DNA of 64,000 nucleotides from Neofusicoccum parvum (taxonomy: Eukaryota > Ascomycota > Dothideomycetes > Botryosphaeriales > Botryosphaeriaceae): contig CP087214.1 of NCBI GenBank assembly GCA_020912385.1, positions 682,001 to 746,000 of the forward strand, given 5' to 3'. Numbering within the stretch: the first letter of the stretch is position 1; the number at the start of each line of letters is the position of its first letter. Below are positions 34,996 to 46,430 of this stretch, piece by piece. A program made the position numbers and the translations under genes. The notes below the pieces were generated by a model, which was not told where the DNA came from, did no database searches, and saw only the letters and a list, made by a program, of their open reading frames with translations.

Positions 34996-37018
34996 AGGAT
35001 CCAGGCGTGAACATTGGTTCGCTTTACCGTTGAGAAACCATAGATGTCGGGGCGTTCGCGTCTTGACGCTTCTCCTTGTGCTTGAGAGCGCGGTATTGGA
35101 CAGCAAGTTGAGCGAGTTATAAATCGGTTCGCTGGCGCCAAGCAGAGCTGCATCGCTTCAGGGGAGAGTGCAATATCCGTACCGGTGGTAGGCTTCGTAT
35201 TTTCTGCAGGTTGTTTTGCGTCTGAGGGAGGTTGGAATTGTGCACATGGCGGGTCTAAACAGCTTTTTCTTTAACTTCTCTTTTTTTCTGATTTCATGTC
35301 ACAACACGACTTTTTCGTTTTTCATTTTCAGCACTGTCATGGCTTTCTCTCAAAGTTGTATTCCCTGGTTGCTTGCTTGCATCCGGTGGCGTTCAAGGGT
35401 TTGCGGGCCTGGCATCTGCGTGCGCTGGTTGTCAATGTTCTAGTACCCTCCCAGTTTCGAGCCTTTCAACACCGACAACAGACACCCGACTCCAGAGTGC
35501 CGTGTTCAATAATATCCCCGAGGCATGTTTCCTACCTTTCACCCGACAAATTCAAACCGTTTCCTTTCCTTGTTTGGATAAAGACAACAGGCGCCCGGTG
35601 CAGCAGGCGCAGCGTGGGGCTGATTTTTTTTTATACTTTTCTTTAATCGGGCGGTGGTCGGCGGGCGGGCAGGACATGGAGCGGAAGGAGTTTCTGGCGG
35701 GGGGCGCGCGAAGAAAACAAAAAAGAGGGGGCAGCCGCTGCGCAGCATGACTGCTGCTGCCGGCGCTCGGGGAGGCAGCAGTAGGCGTGATGGGCACGGC
35801 GGTCTTCCTAGCTCAGCCCTTCGGCCGTTCCGTCTCCAATCTACTACTGTACTTTTTCTTTTTCTCCACTTTTCAGATTTTGCAGACAGGGACGCGCGGT
35901 CGGAGATGCAGTTAGTTGGCGGGTGTGCAGAGAATTGGAATAGCTAGGTAATTACGAGCGGGCTTTTGGGATCCATGCCGTGGTGTCGAATGTTAGCTCG
36001 GGTGAGGGCGTGTCCATCAAGCTGTCCCGGGCCGACAGCTGGCCAATAGGCGGCCGGGCGGGTCCCCGCGGGATTGCCAACCCTGATGGCTGCATTCTGG
36101 CCAGCTCTCCACCGACTGCTGCCCGCCTCCGCCAGTGGACCGACTGCGGGGCGGAGCTGCTCCCCGCGCCCGCCGCCGTGCCATGCTCCGGCCACCGCGC
36201 GCGGAAAGGGCATTGTCGTCGCGCACGCGGTTTGCTGCTGCCGGCTCGACGCGTCTGGGACGTCGACGGGGTGGGCCATGACGCAGGCTCGCTGTGGCAG
36301 CTGCGCTAGAAGCACCGCAGAACGTTCCACGGCAAGCCGGCAGCGCGCGGCAGGCAGACTAGCGGGCCTGCTGTTGAGCGAGGCGTCTGGGGGCTTGGCC
36401 GGCTGGGTGGCGTGGTGGAGCTTGAGCTCGAGCGGGCTGCAGGCTTCTGTTGCTTGTGCCACCCGACCCCGCATCCAATATCCTGTTAAGCTCGACCCTC
36501 TCTACGCTGGACGCCCCATCGCCTGTGTTGCTGCGCGTGACCGCTGCGGCTCTTTCCTTTTGGTCGGATCCTGCCCTGGCGCGGCTGGCGGACTGCCAGG
36601 AGTCTGCTTTGGCCGCCGTCCCTGGTGCCGTCGACAAGCCATGCCGATCTACGATTTGGCGCTGTGGGCCCTGGGGTCCTGGGAAACCGTGTTCCCTCCG
36701 CTGCCGCCGGTGAGTGGTGCCATTGCCTGTCTCCTTGCTGTCAATGGCCGTCCGCGGAGCTGTCCGCGCTGTGGAGCCTCAATCTGCCGCTCTGGCGCCG
36801 GCTCTGGCGCTCCTCCCGCTTCGGGCAGTGCTTACCTGGCCGTTCATCTGTCTGCCCGTCCCTTCCCTCGCTTATGCAGCGCTGGCGCCTGTGCTTTGGT
36901 CCACCACCGTCATCACCGCGGGGTTTTCGCAGTGCGGGGAGCACCCTCCACCCATAGTGCGAGATGGCCTACATCACTGAGGTGCTTGGCGTTGAGCCCA
37001 ATGGCAGCCGCAGCGGGA
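34996..37018. other. Intergenic between kinase and alpha-glucosidase
   Basis: It contains a T-rich segment (35260-35340, 35620-35650) and a GC-rich segment from 36000. A 351-codon plus-strand ORF (36074-37129) has Cys/Arg/Ala/Pro-rich composition and runs up to the start of the glucosidase gene; I consider it spurious. Confidence 0.5.
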
Positions 37019-37024
37019 TTTATA
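37019..37024 (+). promoter_or_regulatory. TATA-like element of the alpha-glucosidase gene
   Basis: TTTATA lies 124 bp before the ATG in otherwise GC-rich sequence. The position suits a core promoter. No clear AmyR (CGG-N8-CGG) site was found by eye. Confidence 0.35.
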
Positions 37025-37147
37025 GCGCCTCTTTCCCGTCCCCAACCTGGTCTCGCACGCTTCCCTTCCTCGCCAGCACCACCTGCCCCGTGGAGACGGA
37101 GCTCCTTTCCTTGGCCTCTTCTCTCATAATCTATCTTCTCTCCCGCA

Positions 37148-40100
37148 ATGGCACCTTCGCCGCTGCCCAGCTTGCGGGCATTGGCATGCTCGGTGCTGAC
37201 ACTTGCGAGCATTGCTCAGGCACAGTCGAACCCAAGCTCCTCCTCAGTTGGAGGTGATGGACTCACCGCGTCAGCCACTCCCTCCTCGAGTGCAACCGTC
37301 GGCACCGCCACTGTTGGTGGTACCGCCACGACGTACCGTCCAAAGTTCACTGTCCCGGCCAGCTCTGATGTCGGCCAAACCCTGATCCCGAACATCGAGG
37401 ATCCTCAGGCTGTCGACGCTCAGACCGTATGTCCTGGCTACAGGGCATCCGGTGTGCATCGTGATGCCTACGGCTTCACTGCAACGCTCAGTCTGGCTGG
37501 AAAAGCTTGCAACGTGTACGGCACAGATATCGAGACTCTGAATCTCACGGTGCAATATCAAAATGCGGATCGCCTTGCCATCAACATTAGCCCGGCTCAC
37601 ATCGACAGCTCAAATTCCTCCTATTACATTCTCCCCGAGGAGGTTGTGCCTCGTCCCTCTCTGGATACCGATGCCGACTCGACAATTCAGGAGAATGACT
37701 TCCAGGTCGTTTGGAGCAACGACCCTAGCTTCTCCTTTACGGTCATCCGGCGCTCGACGGGTGACGTCATTTTCACCACTGAGGGCAGCGTTCTGGTGTA
37801 CGAGAATCAGTTCATTGAGTTCGTCACGTCCATGCCAGAGGACTACAACATTTACGGCCTAGGCGAGCGCATCCACGGACTGCGTCTGGGAACCAACTTC
37901 ACGGCCACCATTTACGCTGCCGATGTCGGAGATCCCATCGACGACAACATTTACGGAAGCCATCCCTTCTACCTGGATACCCGCTACTTCGAAGTTGACC
38001 CTGCGACGGGTAACTTGACTTATGTGGCCAACAGCAGTGAGACGTCTTCGAATGCTTCATACGTCTCATACTCCCACGGAGTGTTCCTGCGCAATGCTCA
38101 TGGGCAGGAGATCCTGATGAGACCTGAGAACGTAACCTGGCGCACTCTTGGTGGAAGCATTGATCTGTTCTTCTTCGACGGACCGACGCAGCCAGAGGTC
38201 ACGAAGCAGTACCAGTACGGCGCCATCGGCCTTCCGGTTATGCAGCAGTACTTCACATTCGGATATCACCAGTGCCGCTGGGGCTACGCCAATTGGTCTC
38301 AGTTCGAAGAGGTTGTTGACAACTTCGTGAAGTTTGATATTCCGTTGGAGAACCTCTGGTTGGACATCGACTACATGAAGGAGTACAGAGATTTCACTTC
38401 GGACCCGAACACCTTTCCTGTTGAGGAAGGTTTGAAGGTTTTGAAGCGCCTCCATGACGGTGGACGGCACTTCATCCCCATCGTGGACAGCGCTCTCTAC
38501 ATTCCGAACCCGGACAATGAGACGGACGCCTACGCTACGTACACTCGTGGTAATGAGTCAGGCGTTTTCCTTAAGAATCCTGACGGAAGTGAATACATCG
38601 GTGCCGTGTGGCCCGGTTACACTGTCTTTCCCGACTGGCTGGTTGACACTGCCGTTCCATGGTGGGCCGATGAGCTTGTCAGGTGGCATAAGGAAGTGCC
38701 TTTCGATGGCATCTGGATCGACATGTCTGAGGTCTCTTCCTTCTGCGTTGGTTCTTGCGGCTCTGGCAACCTCTCGCTCAATCCTGCTCACCCGCCATTC
38801 GCTCTTCCGGGTGAGCCAGGAAACGTCATCTATGACTTCCCCGAAGGCTTCAACATTACCAACGCGACAGAGGCTGCATCTGCCTCCTCAGCTTCCTCCA
38901 GCCAAGCTGCTGCAACCTCTGCAACTGCTTCAAGCTCTGGCACAACCAGCTACCTCCGGACTACCCCCACCCCTGGCGTGAGGGACGTCAACTATCCTCC
39001 CTATGTCATCGACAACGTTCAGGGAGATTTGGCTGTGCATGCCGTCTCGCCTAATGCTACACACTTCAACGGCGTGGAAGAGTACGACATGCACAACTTG
39101 TTCGGCCACCAGATCTTGAACGCTACTTATCAAGGCCTCCTCGACGTTTTCCCCGGTAAGAGGCCTTTCATCATTGGCCGCTCAACCTTTGCCGGATCCG
39201 GAAAGTGGGCAGGTCATTGGGGTGGTGACAAGTAAGCAATCGACATATGCGCTTGGATGAGACTCAACTGACTTTTGTTCGTAGCTACTCCAAGTGGGCT
39301 TACATGTACTTCAGCATCCCGCAGGCGCTGGCATTCAGTCTTTTTGGCATTCCTATGTTCGGTGTTGACACATGCGGCTTCAACGGCAACAGTGACGAAG
39401 AACTGTGCAACCGCTGGATGCAGCTGTCTGCATTCTTCCCGTTTTACAGGAACCACAACACGTTGAGTGCAAAGTCACAAGAGCCTTATAGTAAGCTTTC
39501 TCTTCTACCAACTCGGTCATTGCAGTTCCCTGACACTTAGCCAGTCTGGTCCTCTGTCATCGACGCCAGCAAGAAAGCTATGGCCATCCGCTATGCCCTC
39601 CTCCCCTACATGTACACGCTCTTCCACCAAGCCCACACGACCGGCAGCACCGTCATGCGCGCCCTTGCGTGGGAGTTCCCGCACGACCCTTCCCTCGCCA
39701 ACACGGACACGCAGTTCCTCCTCGGGCCCTCCCTCCTCATCACCCCCGTCCTCGCCCCCAACACCTCCACCGTCTCCGGCGTCTTCCCCGGCGCACCCGC
39801 CGAGAAGTGGTACGACTGGTACACCCACGAAGCCATCTCCGCCAAGCCGGGCCAGAACGTCACGCTGGCCGCGCCGCTCGGCCACATCAACGTCCACGTC
39901 CGCGGCGGCAGCGTGCTGCCGATGCAGGAGCCGGCGCTGACGACGACGGCGGCACGGCGCACGCCGTGGGCGCTACTCGTCGCGCTCAGCGCGCAGGGTG
40001 CCGCGGCCGGCAGCCTGTACCTCGACGACGGCGAGAGCATCGCGCCGAACGCGTCGCTGAGCGTGGCGTTCGTGGCTGAGGCGGGCCGATTGCACGCGAG

Positions 40101-40311
40101 CGCCGTGGGCGAGTGGCGCGACGGGAACGCCCTGGCGAACGTGACGGTCCTAGGCGTAGCCGAGGAGCCGGCGAACGTGACCCTCAATGGGGTCGAGGTG
40201 GGGAGCAAGAGCAAGGCCTGGAACGGGACGAGCGGGGTGTTGGAGGTGACGGGGTTGGATGGGATTCTGAAGGGGGGCGCGTGGGATGAGGATTGGGTGT
40301 TGGAGTGGTAA
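37148..40311 (+). CDS. Secreted alpha-glucosidase, glycoside hydrolase family 31
   Basis: Three exons: 37148-39231, 39285-39490 and 39545-40311, 1018 residues. It should release glucose from maltose and malto-oligosaccharides outside the cell. A signal peptide (cleavage near ASIAQAQ, residue 25) is followed by an N-terminal galactose-mutarotase-like domain, the (beta/alpha)8 barrel and C-terminal beta domains. The catalytic nucleophile is Asp525 in WIDMSE, and the acid/base is Asp694 in HWGGDN, whose Asn codon is completed across intron 1. Many N-x-S/T sites are present. A Ser/Ala/Thr-rich insert (about residues 576-605) follows the nucleophile region, as in Aspergillus AgdA-like enzymes. Intron 2 uses CCAG at 39544; the nearer TTAG would break the frame. 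Start and stop are unambiguous. Confidence 0.96.
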
Positions 40312-42023
40312 GAGGGGGGGATTCAAAAGAAATCGAACGGGTCGGGAAATTGTAAGAGAAAAAAGATTGGATCGGATAAGATTGAAGACGGGAAGATTTT
40401 GGTAAAAAGATATCGGGAGATGGGAAGATTCGGTGGGTTTGGTAATGGGCTTCATGACTGAGACGAGACCTGAAAAATGGAGGGTTTGTTGATGTGCTCC
40501 CCTCAACGATACATTCTTTTGATAGTATTTCTAGACTGTGGAATCTATTGCTCTCCGGAATATGTCCCGATTGCCTCCAGAGCTGCGGCAAGAGAAGGGT
40601 TCATGATTGGCCGCCGCCTATCGGGGCAGCATACGACTGCAGGCGGCTGAGCTGCGGATCATGCACCTGTGATGCCTTTTGATATGGGTAAGCAATTCCA
40701 CGACGACGCTATCGAAGTAGTGTAATCGAACGCAGCAAGCCACATCCTATCAATCAGGCTCGGACCTGGCCGCCTCACTCGCCCACGGCGGTAGCACGGC
40801 GACGCCCGAAGAACTCTACCAGGCTGGCCTGCCGCCCGTATGGACGCCGACTCGAACGCACAAAAGCGGCGAGGTACGGCTCGCCACTTACAGGGCTGCG
40901 CACGGTGAGCTGGCAAGGACAGCGAGGACACCGCCCATCGGGCATGGGGATGAGGCTCAACTGTTGCCGAAGTACGTACTTTCCGGGTAGATGCATGAAG
41001 ATTTCCGGATCGGGTTGAGTCGTTGACGAATCAAATCATGGTGGTGGTACCGGCACGGTTGATTGGCAATCCGCAACCTGCCTGCGACCTGCACTGCGCG
41101 GTCACGCCGCTCGCCCGTCGAGTTGTAGCAATTGTATCCCCTAGGGTCAGCGGTAGAAACGAAGATGATAGGCTGGGGGTGTGGAGTGGCATCGAGGACG
41201 TGCATGCCAAGGACGGGCATGCGACACAGTGACACTGCATGAACTCCGGGAATTTTCTCATGTCTGCAATGAGTGTTCAGATGACAGCCGAAGAGGCTCC
41301 AACCGGTCAAGAGAGATAGGCAACAAGCAAGACACTCTTGCAAAGCACCTGGCCGGCTTAGTCCATCAAGCTATGCTTGAAACGCCAGCTTAAGTTCACG
41401 TAGATCCCAGACCGCAAGAATCCCTAGTCTAGCACCTTTGAATCAAACGCATCATTGCAGGCTTTGACTTCTCATTCAGCCATGCCTCAAAGCTCCACTT
41501 CCGGCAACACAAGTACGGCGTGCCAGCGCATGTCCGGATCACAAGGTACGGCAGATCCCGAGGCCGATTTCCCCTTTTGCTGAACATTTCTCGGTTCCTC
41601 CGCTGATATCGCTTTAGTTCAAAATGACGTTACCAGACCAAAAGGGGATTGGCCCAGAGATGCTAGTGGAAGTTGATTTGTTGTCGTTGGGCTTCGACTC
41701 CCGCAGAAGGCTTGGTAATGTCGGGGGGTATGAGATATGGTTCGGGGATCCACGAACAGTCCCATTATTTCATAGTCTCCAAACTCTACTCAATTCAAAT
41801 GTCGAATGCGCCCAAAAAGCAGGAAAACATCGATTGACCATCTCATGAAAGTAAGCGGGTCAAACTGGACCGCAGGGTTCGCCATAAACAATCCAGTCAG
41901 TCGCTATTCGCTATAACTGATAGCGTTAGTTTTATCAAACACTCTATTGATCTTTCAACTCAGACAGTCCAGTTCAGGAAATTTCTCACGTTAAGTTACT
42001 AATTAACTAAACTGATTACGCCT
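40312..42023. other. Intergenic, glucosidase 3' flank
   Basis: No supported gene. The sequence turns AT-rich after about 41850, where it enters the transposon-derived tract. ORFs at 40957-41343 (-) and 41624-41848 (+) have no domain or intron support. Confidence 0.45.
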
Positions 42024-42420
42024 ATGCGTTCTTCTACACGGTTTCTACGCGGTTTCTACATATTACTATATAAGACTTATTATATTAGGTCAAGCAAGGT
42101 ACCAGACCATCCAAGCCCTGCATGCCCATGCGGCTGGCATAGACAAACTCCAAAGCATATCCTCTTGTTCTGTCCTCACTTCCAAGCAGGCAGAGCCCAG
42201 ATGCTTTATAAAGCTCAAACTACAGACTACCGCACTCTGCTGACAACAAAGAAAGGAGTCTATGCGGCTACGGAGTGGTTTCTAAAGCTGGGGCTGCTAG
42301 GCCAATTTAGCCTGGCGAAGGAAATAGACCGGGAAAACCAAGAGGACCAGGAGGACCCAGTGGACCAAGGAGACTAGGATGGAATGAGAGAGCTAGGAAT
42401 CAATACCTAGGGTAATTGTA
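42024..42420 (+). mobile_element. 3' end of a Tad-type non-LTR retrotransposon (degraded)
   Basis: The translated peptide has the zinc-knuckle-like module found after the reverse transcriptase/RNase H region of fungal LINEs: CPCGWHRQTPKHILLFCPHF, followed by YRTLLTTKKG and ATEWFLKLGLLGQFSLAKE. Only about 100 C-terminal residues remain. The upstream sequence is AT-rich with TA-dense runs and has no open frame, which fits either 5' truncation during insertion or erosion by RIP. The downstream 42520-42950 is also AT-rich and may be the element's 3' UTR or an adjacent relic. No target-site duplication was found. Confidence 0.7.
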
Positions 42421-42960
42421 GGACTGCCACAGCAGCCACTACTGGTAAGCAGAAAAACGGGAAAAGAAGGGGTAACGCACCCAATATAAAGAGAGGAGAG
42501 GTTTTCTACCTAGGAAAGGTTTTCCCCCTCGTGTAAACTACTATAGATAGCCTACCCCGCATGGACCCGTAAGGGAGCTAAATCGGGAAGAAAATGAATT
42601 TATTTATATTAGGTCTATTTTTAAGTATTCTACGTCTATCTATATACTTATAAAGTTCTAAAAGAGAAAATAAGGAAGAAAAACCTACGATACTAAGCTT
42701 GGTATTGAGAAATCCCTAGAAACCTCTTACGTGTCTTCTTACTCCGACTTCCGTGTCTATATAGGAAATTACTGGAATGTAGTAGGGAAATTACTAGAAT
42801 GTAATGATATCATCGGAATGTATGACGCTATGCCTATACTAGGCAAAGGAGCCTCTATTAGTTAAGCGTAATAATCTCTATTTCATCAAATATTTGTTTG
42901 TAAAAATAATAACAGTCCAATCAGACCAGTTCTTGCCCTCTGACTTAGCAAGTAATCAGT
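42421..42960. other. AT-rich transposon-flanking DNA
   Basis: A strongly AT-rich tract with many TATA/TTAG steps and stops in all frames. It looks like repeat DNA altered by C-to-T change (RIP-like), but I could not compute dinucleotide indices. Confidence 0.45.
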
Positions 42961-44878
42961 TTTGGCGGTAATAAATGCTATGGTGGTTTATGGCGAACCC
43001 TGCTGGGCCGGAGGCAGTGCAGCAACGAATTACAGCAAATCGATGGCATATACCCCAGCAGAAGCCATCAACTTCGGCCAAGCCACTTCCGTCAGTAGTG
43101 AGCAACAATTGATTCATACACAAGAAAAGGCGAGGGCTGCTTCCAATCCTATTAAAACGGCTGGCCAGACTGCAGCTCACAACGCACCAGCTGTCACAGC
43201 CACCAACACCGGTCTCCCGCCTGATAAACGTTCCCAAGGTCTTGATGCGTGTGGATCAGACCGCTTCCCTAGATCCAGAACACGACGAAGCTTCAACACT
43301 GCCACCACTCCTCGTAGTCGATTCCGTCCAAAGAGGCGGTCAGGGTCAGATGAGGTTCTTATCCCAGTCGGGATGAGAACGTAAGCCAGGGTGCACAATC
43401 TCACTTGGTCCGCAGTAATAGGTAAGGCTAACCAATCAGCTTCAGTCACATGTCGAGGTCACTGAGGCATGAGGTACTTTGATGATCGAAGTTGCTGTTC
43501 ACTAAGCTTCAGCCGTGAAAAACAGATCCGACTGAATCTCCCTGCCTTCTTTCCTCCGCTTTTCTACGCCGAAGACGTGAAAGGGGACCACTGTAAATGG
43601 TCGAAGTACACGTTTATAGATTGAGTCGGTCCACGGTGGTCGTGCCGTGGCAGTGTCAGATCTTGTGCGCATGCCCAGCTACTTGGACTTCAACAACTCA
43701 GCTTCCGCCGGCATCCCGGGGCCAATCTTCATCCAGCTGCGTGGCCTCAGACGGATAAGATTGGTCGCGTTCAAACTGATGATCTTGGCACAAATCAGCT
43801 TCCTTACAGCCCTGCGCGCTCAGGCTTACCGCCGCAGTGTTCTAAGGTCTTTGAAGCCTTTCGAGGGTCCACCCATAGTATCTCTACCTGACCACATCCG
43901 ACACTTTTACTAAAGAAATACATCTCTATTTTCGTAGGCCCCAGAGTCGTACGACCTTCGTGCCACATTTCTTGCGGAACAGAGACAGGCGTGAATGCAG
44001 ACTTGATCCTTCACAACTGTCTGTCTAAGCAGGGGGCCGAGCGCAGCGATTTGCATATATCGGGTGGCTCAGCCGTTCTACGGGGCATTTGCCGGGCAAG
44101 CCGATTGGGCCCCCCGGTGAAGGGCGACGTGCACTGTGAGATGCAAGATTGCGGACCGCCAGGCCGCGGCGGGTGAACAGGTTGGCTGCGGGCGCCGGGC
44201 CACAAGTCTCGGGACTACTAGTAGTGCTATCCCAGTGAAAACCCGAGGCAGAGGGGCGCGTGCAGGTTTCACGACACAAGGTTTGTGGCCGTGGACGCTT
44301 GGTGCATGCAAAAGCGTTGGTCTCGTCTGCGCAACCAGGGGGTTCCAGCAATCAAGCGCTGTCAATCAATGTTCGCAGCGCTATCAATCAAGAGAGCACC
44401 GGGCGCCGCTTGTCAATCCGGCGCCTTAGTAAGTAAGCCCCGCCTTTGCGCAGCGAGTCTTGAGCTAGCCTTGTGCCAAGACGGGCTTAGGAGATTTGGA
44501 AGCCCTGGGCGGAACATCTTCATAAACACCGCTCCTGCAAGGAAATTAATCACTAATCCTTCCATAGACCAGAATGAACTTTGAACAGTGAATGAATGAT
44601 ATGATCTAATTCCTGAAAGAACGTCTGTGCATAAGCGTTCCATGTCATGCAACTATTACAAAAGTAACCTACAATGCCGTAGTGATATCGTGCCCAAAAA
44701 CAAATAAAAATAAAAATAATACAACGAATCGAAGCTGAGACAAGGAAAGATGCGTGTTACCGACAGGCATGACAGACACTTTTCACCACAAACGCCCCCT
44801 CCAGGCCCCATGGTAAGGTCGGGGCCCTCCCCACCCTTTTTGACACAACGCAAGGAAAGAAAAAACGCCGCCAGCTCG
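42961..44878. other. Intergenic, possible repeat relics
   Basis: ORFs at 42962-43384 and 43647-43913 (+) have no domains. The base composition returns to normal. The right end includes the 3' UTR of the minus-strand membrane protein. Confidence 0.4.
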
Positions 44879-46430
44879 CTACACGAAATCCCCGGGCCCG
44901 CCCCTCTTCCGGGGCGGGTACTCGGGCACGGCGTTCAGCTCCTTCTGGCTCTCCGTGTCCTCGGCGCTGTCCCTGCTCCGCTCGCGCTCGACGACGCGCC
45001 ACCAGCTCTTCCGCTTCTCCTTGCCCTCGGCCTGCTCGCCGCCGGGCACGCGCTCCTCCGTCACCTGCAGCACCTCGGTCCCCTTGACGATGCCGCCGGC
45101 GGTGCCGCGCCCGCCGATGGCCGTGCCGGGTGGGCTGGGGCTGCCGCCGGCCTTGGTGACCTTGGTCACCATCTCGAAGTCGCCGTCCGTCTCGGTGCGC
45201 AGCAGGCTCCACGGCCCGCCGCGCGAGCCGCTGCGGCCGCGCGACTGGTTGTCCGACGGCCACACCGTCTTCTGCTGCTTGTTGCTGATGCCGCCCGGCG
45301 TGAGGTTGTGCGACGGCGTGTTGCGCCCCGTGCCGTACGAGTTGAAGCTGGCCGTCACCATGCGGAAGAGCGGCCGGAGCGTGGCGAGCGAGCCGGCGGT
45401 GATGGCCAGGCCTTGCTCCGTGTCGGACCAGATGGCGATGTCGACGGTGGCGTCTGGGGTGGAGGGGTTAGTCTTGCTTTCTTTTTCTTTTTTTCTTTTT
45501 TTTTTTGGAAAAGTGAGGATGAGCGGGGTTGTGATGATGTGGGGCACTCACAGAGAAAGTCGGGGTTCTTGAAGTCCTTAATGTAGGCCATGCGGACGAG
45601 GACAGCGGAGGAGGCGCTGTTGGGATGGTTTAGTCATCTGTTCAGGGGGCAGCGAGGGGAAGCGGGGTACGTACATGCAAGCCATGCTCAGAATGGGGAT
45701 CAGGGCGATCTTCAAGCTCTTCCTCATGTTCAGGTTCCACACGAGGAAGATGGGAAGGATTCCGAAAGTGAAGTCGCAGATGGCCGAGATAGTGCCGTAC
45801 AGATAGGTCAGGGCCATGATGACCTCGACTGGGATGCAGGTGCCCTTTTCGCCGATGGTCTGGGTCCAGAAGTACGAGATGGGGTTGCATTGGAAAAGAG
45901 TGACAAAGAAGAAGACGGCGCCGGTGAGCACGGTCAGGCCCATGACGGTCCAAATAATCCAGACGTGGATGCGGTGGACAGTGAGACGTAACAGGAAGTA
46001 GCCAATGCTGATTTTGGCGGAGATCATGGTCAGGCAGTAGGCGACGTAGCAGAGCCACCAGTACTGGGTTCAGATGTCAGTGGACAGCCTTGAGCGCACT
46101 GGCGGGAGTGACCTACTCGCATGGCCTTCATGGCGTTCTCTGGCTCGAGAGTGTTCATGTGGCGGCCAGTGCCGTAGTGGATGCCGCCAATGGCGCATGT
46201 TGCGAACATGATGTGCGTAAGCTGGCGAACGCGGTCAGTGACACGGAGTCGGGCAGTTTCTCGCTCCGCGGACGTACTGTTGCGGCCACCATGAACCAGT
46301 CGTCGATGCCGAATGCCTTGACAACGCCGAGGCGGACGTAGACCCTGAGCACAGTGGAGATGAAGGCCATGCCGACCATCACGGCGCACACGTAAAGGAG
46401 CTCCGGGCCGCGGTTGTCCGAGGAAGCCAT
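44879..46430 (-). CDS. PTH11-like rhodopsin-domain integral membrane protein
   Basis: Five exons: 46430-46278, 46221-46117, 46063-45675, 45616-45552 and 45453-44879, 428 residues. The exon joins are phases 0, 0, 2 and 1, all with GTACGT/GTAGGT/GTGAGT-type donors and CAG acceptors. The protein shows the fungal rhodopsin/PTH11-like pattern of seven membrane segments: KAFGIDDWFMVAAT, IGGIHYGTGRH, YWWLCYVAYCLTMISAKISI, a TM holding VLTGAVFFFVTLFQCNPISYFW, LPIFLVWNLNMRKSLKIALI, SMACIASSAVLVRMAYIKDF and YATVDIAIWSDTEQGLAITAGSLATLRPLFR (split in text here only for length). A basic and acidic cytosolic tail of about 150 residues follows. The family includes Magnaporthe PTH11, a surface-sensing receptor; ligand and role here are unknown. 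Confidence 0.9.

Noticed and set aside
36074..37129. 351-codon plus ORF before the alpha-glucosidase
   Set aside because: Cys/Arg/Ala/Pro-rich in GC-rich promoter DNA, with two other plus frames also open. It has ATGs but no known domain.
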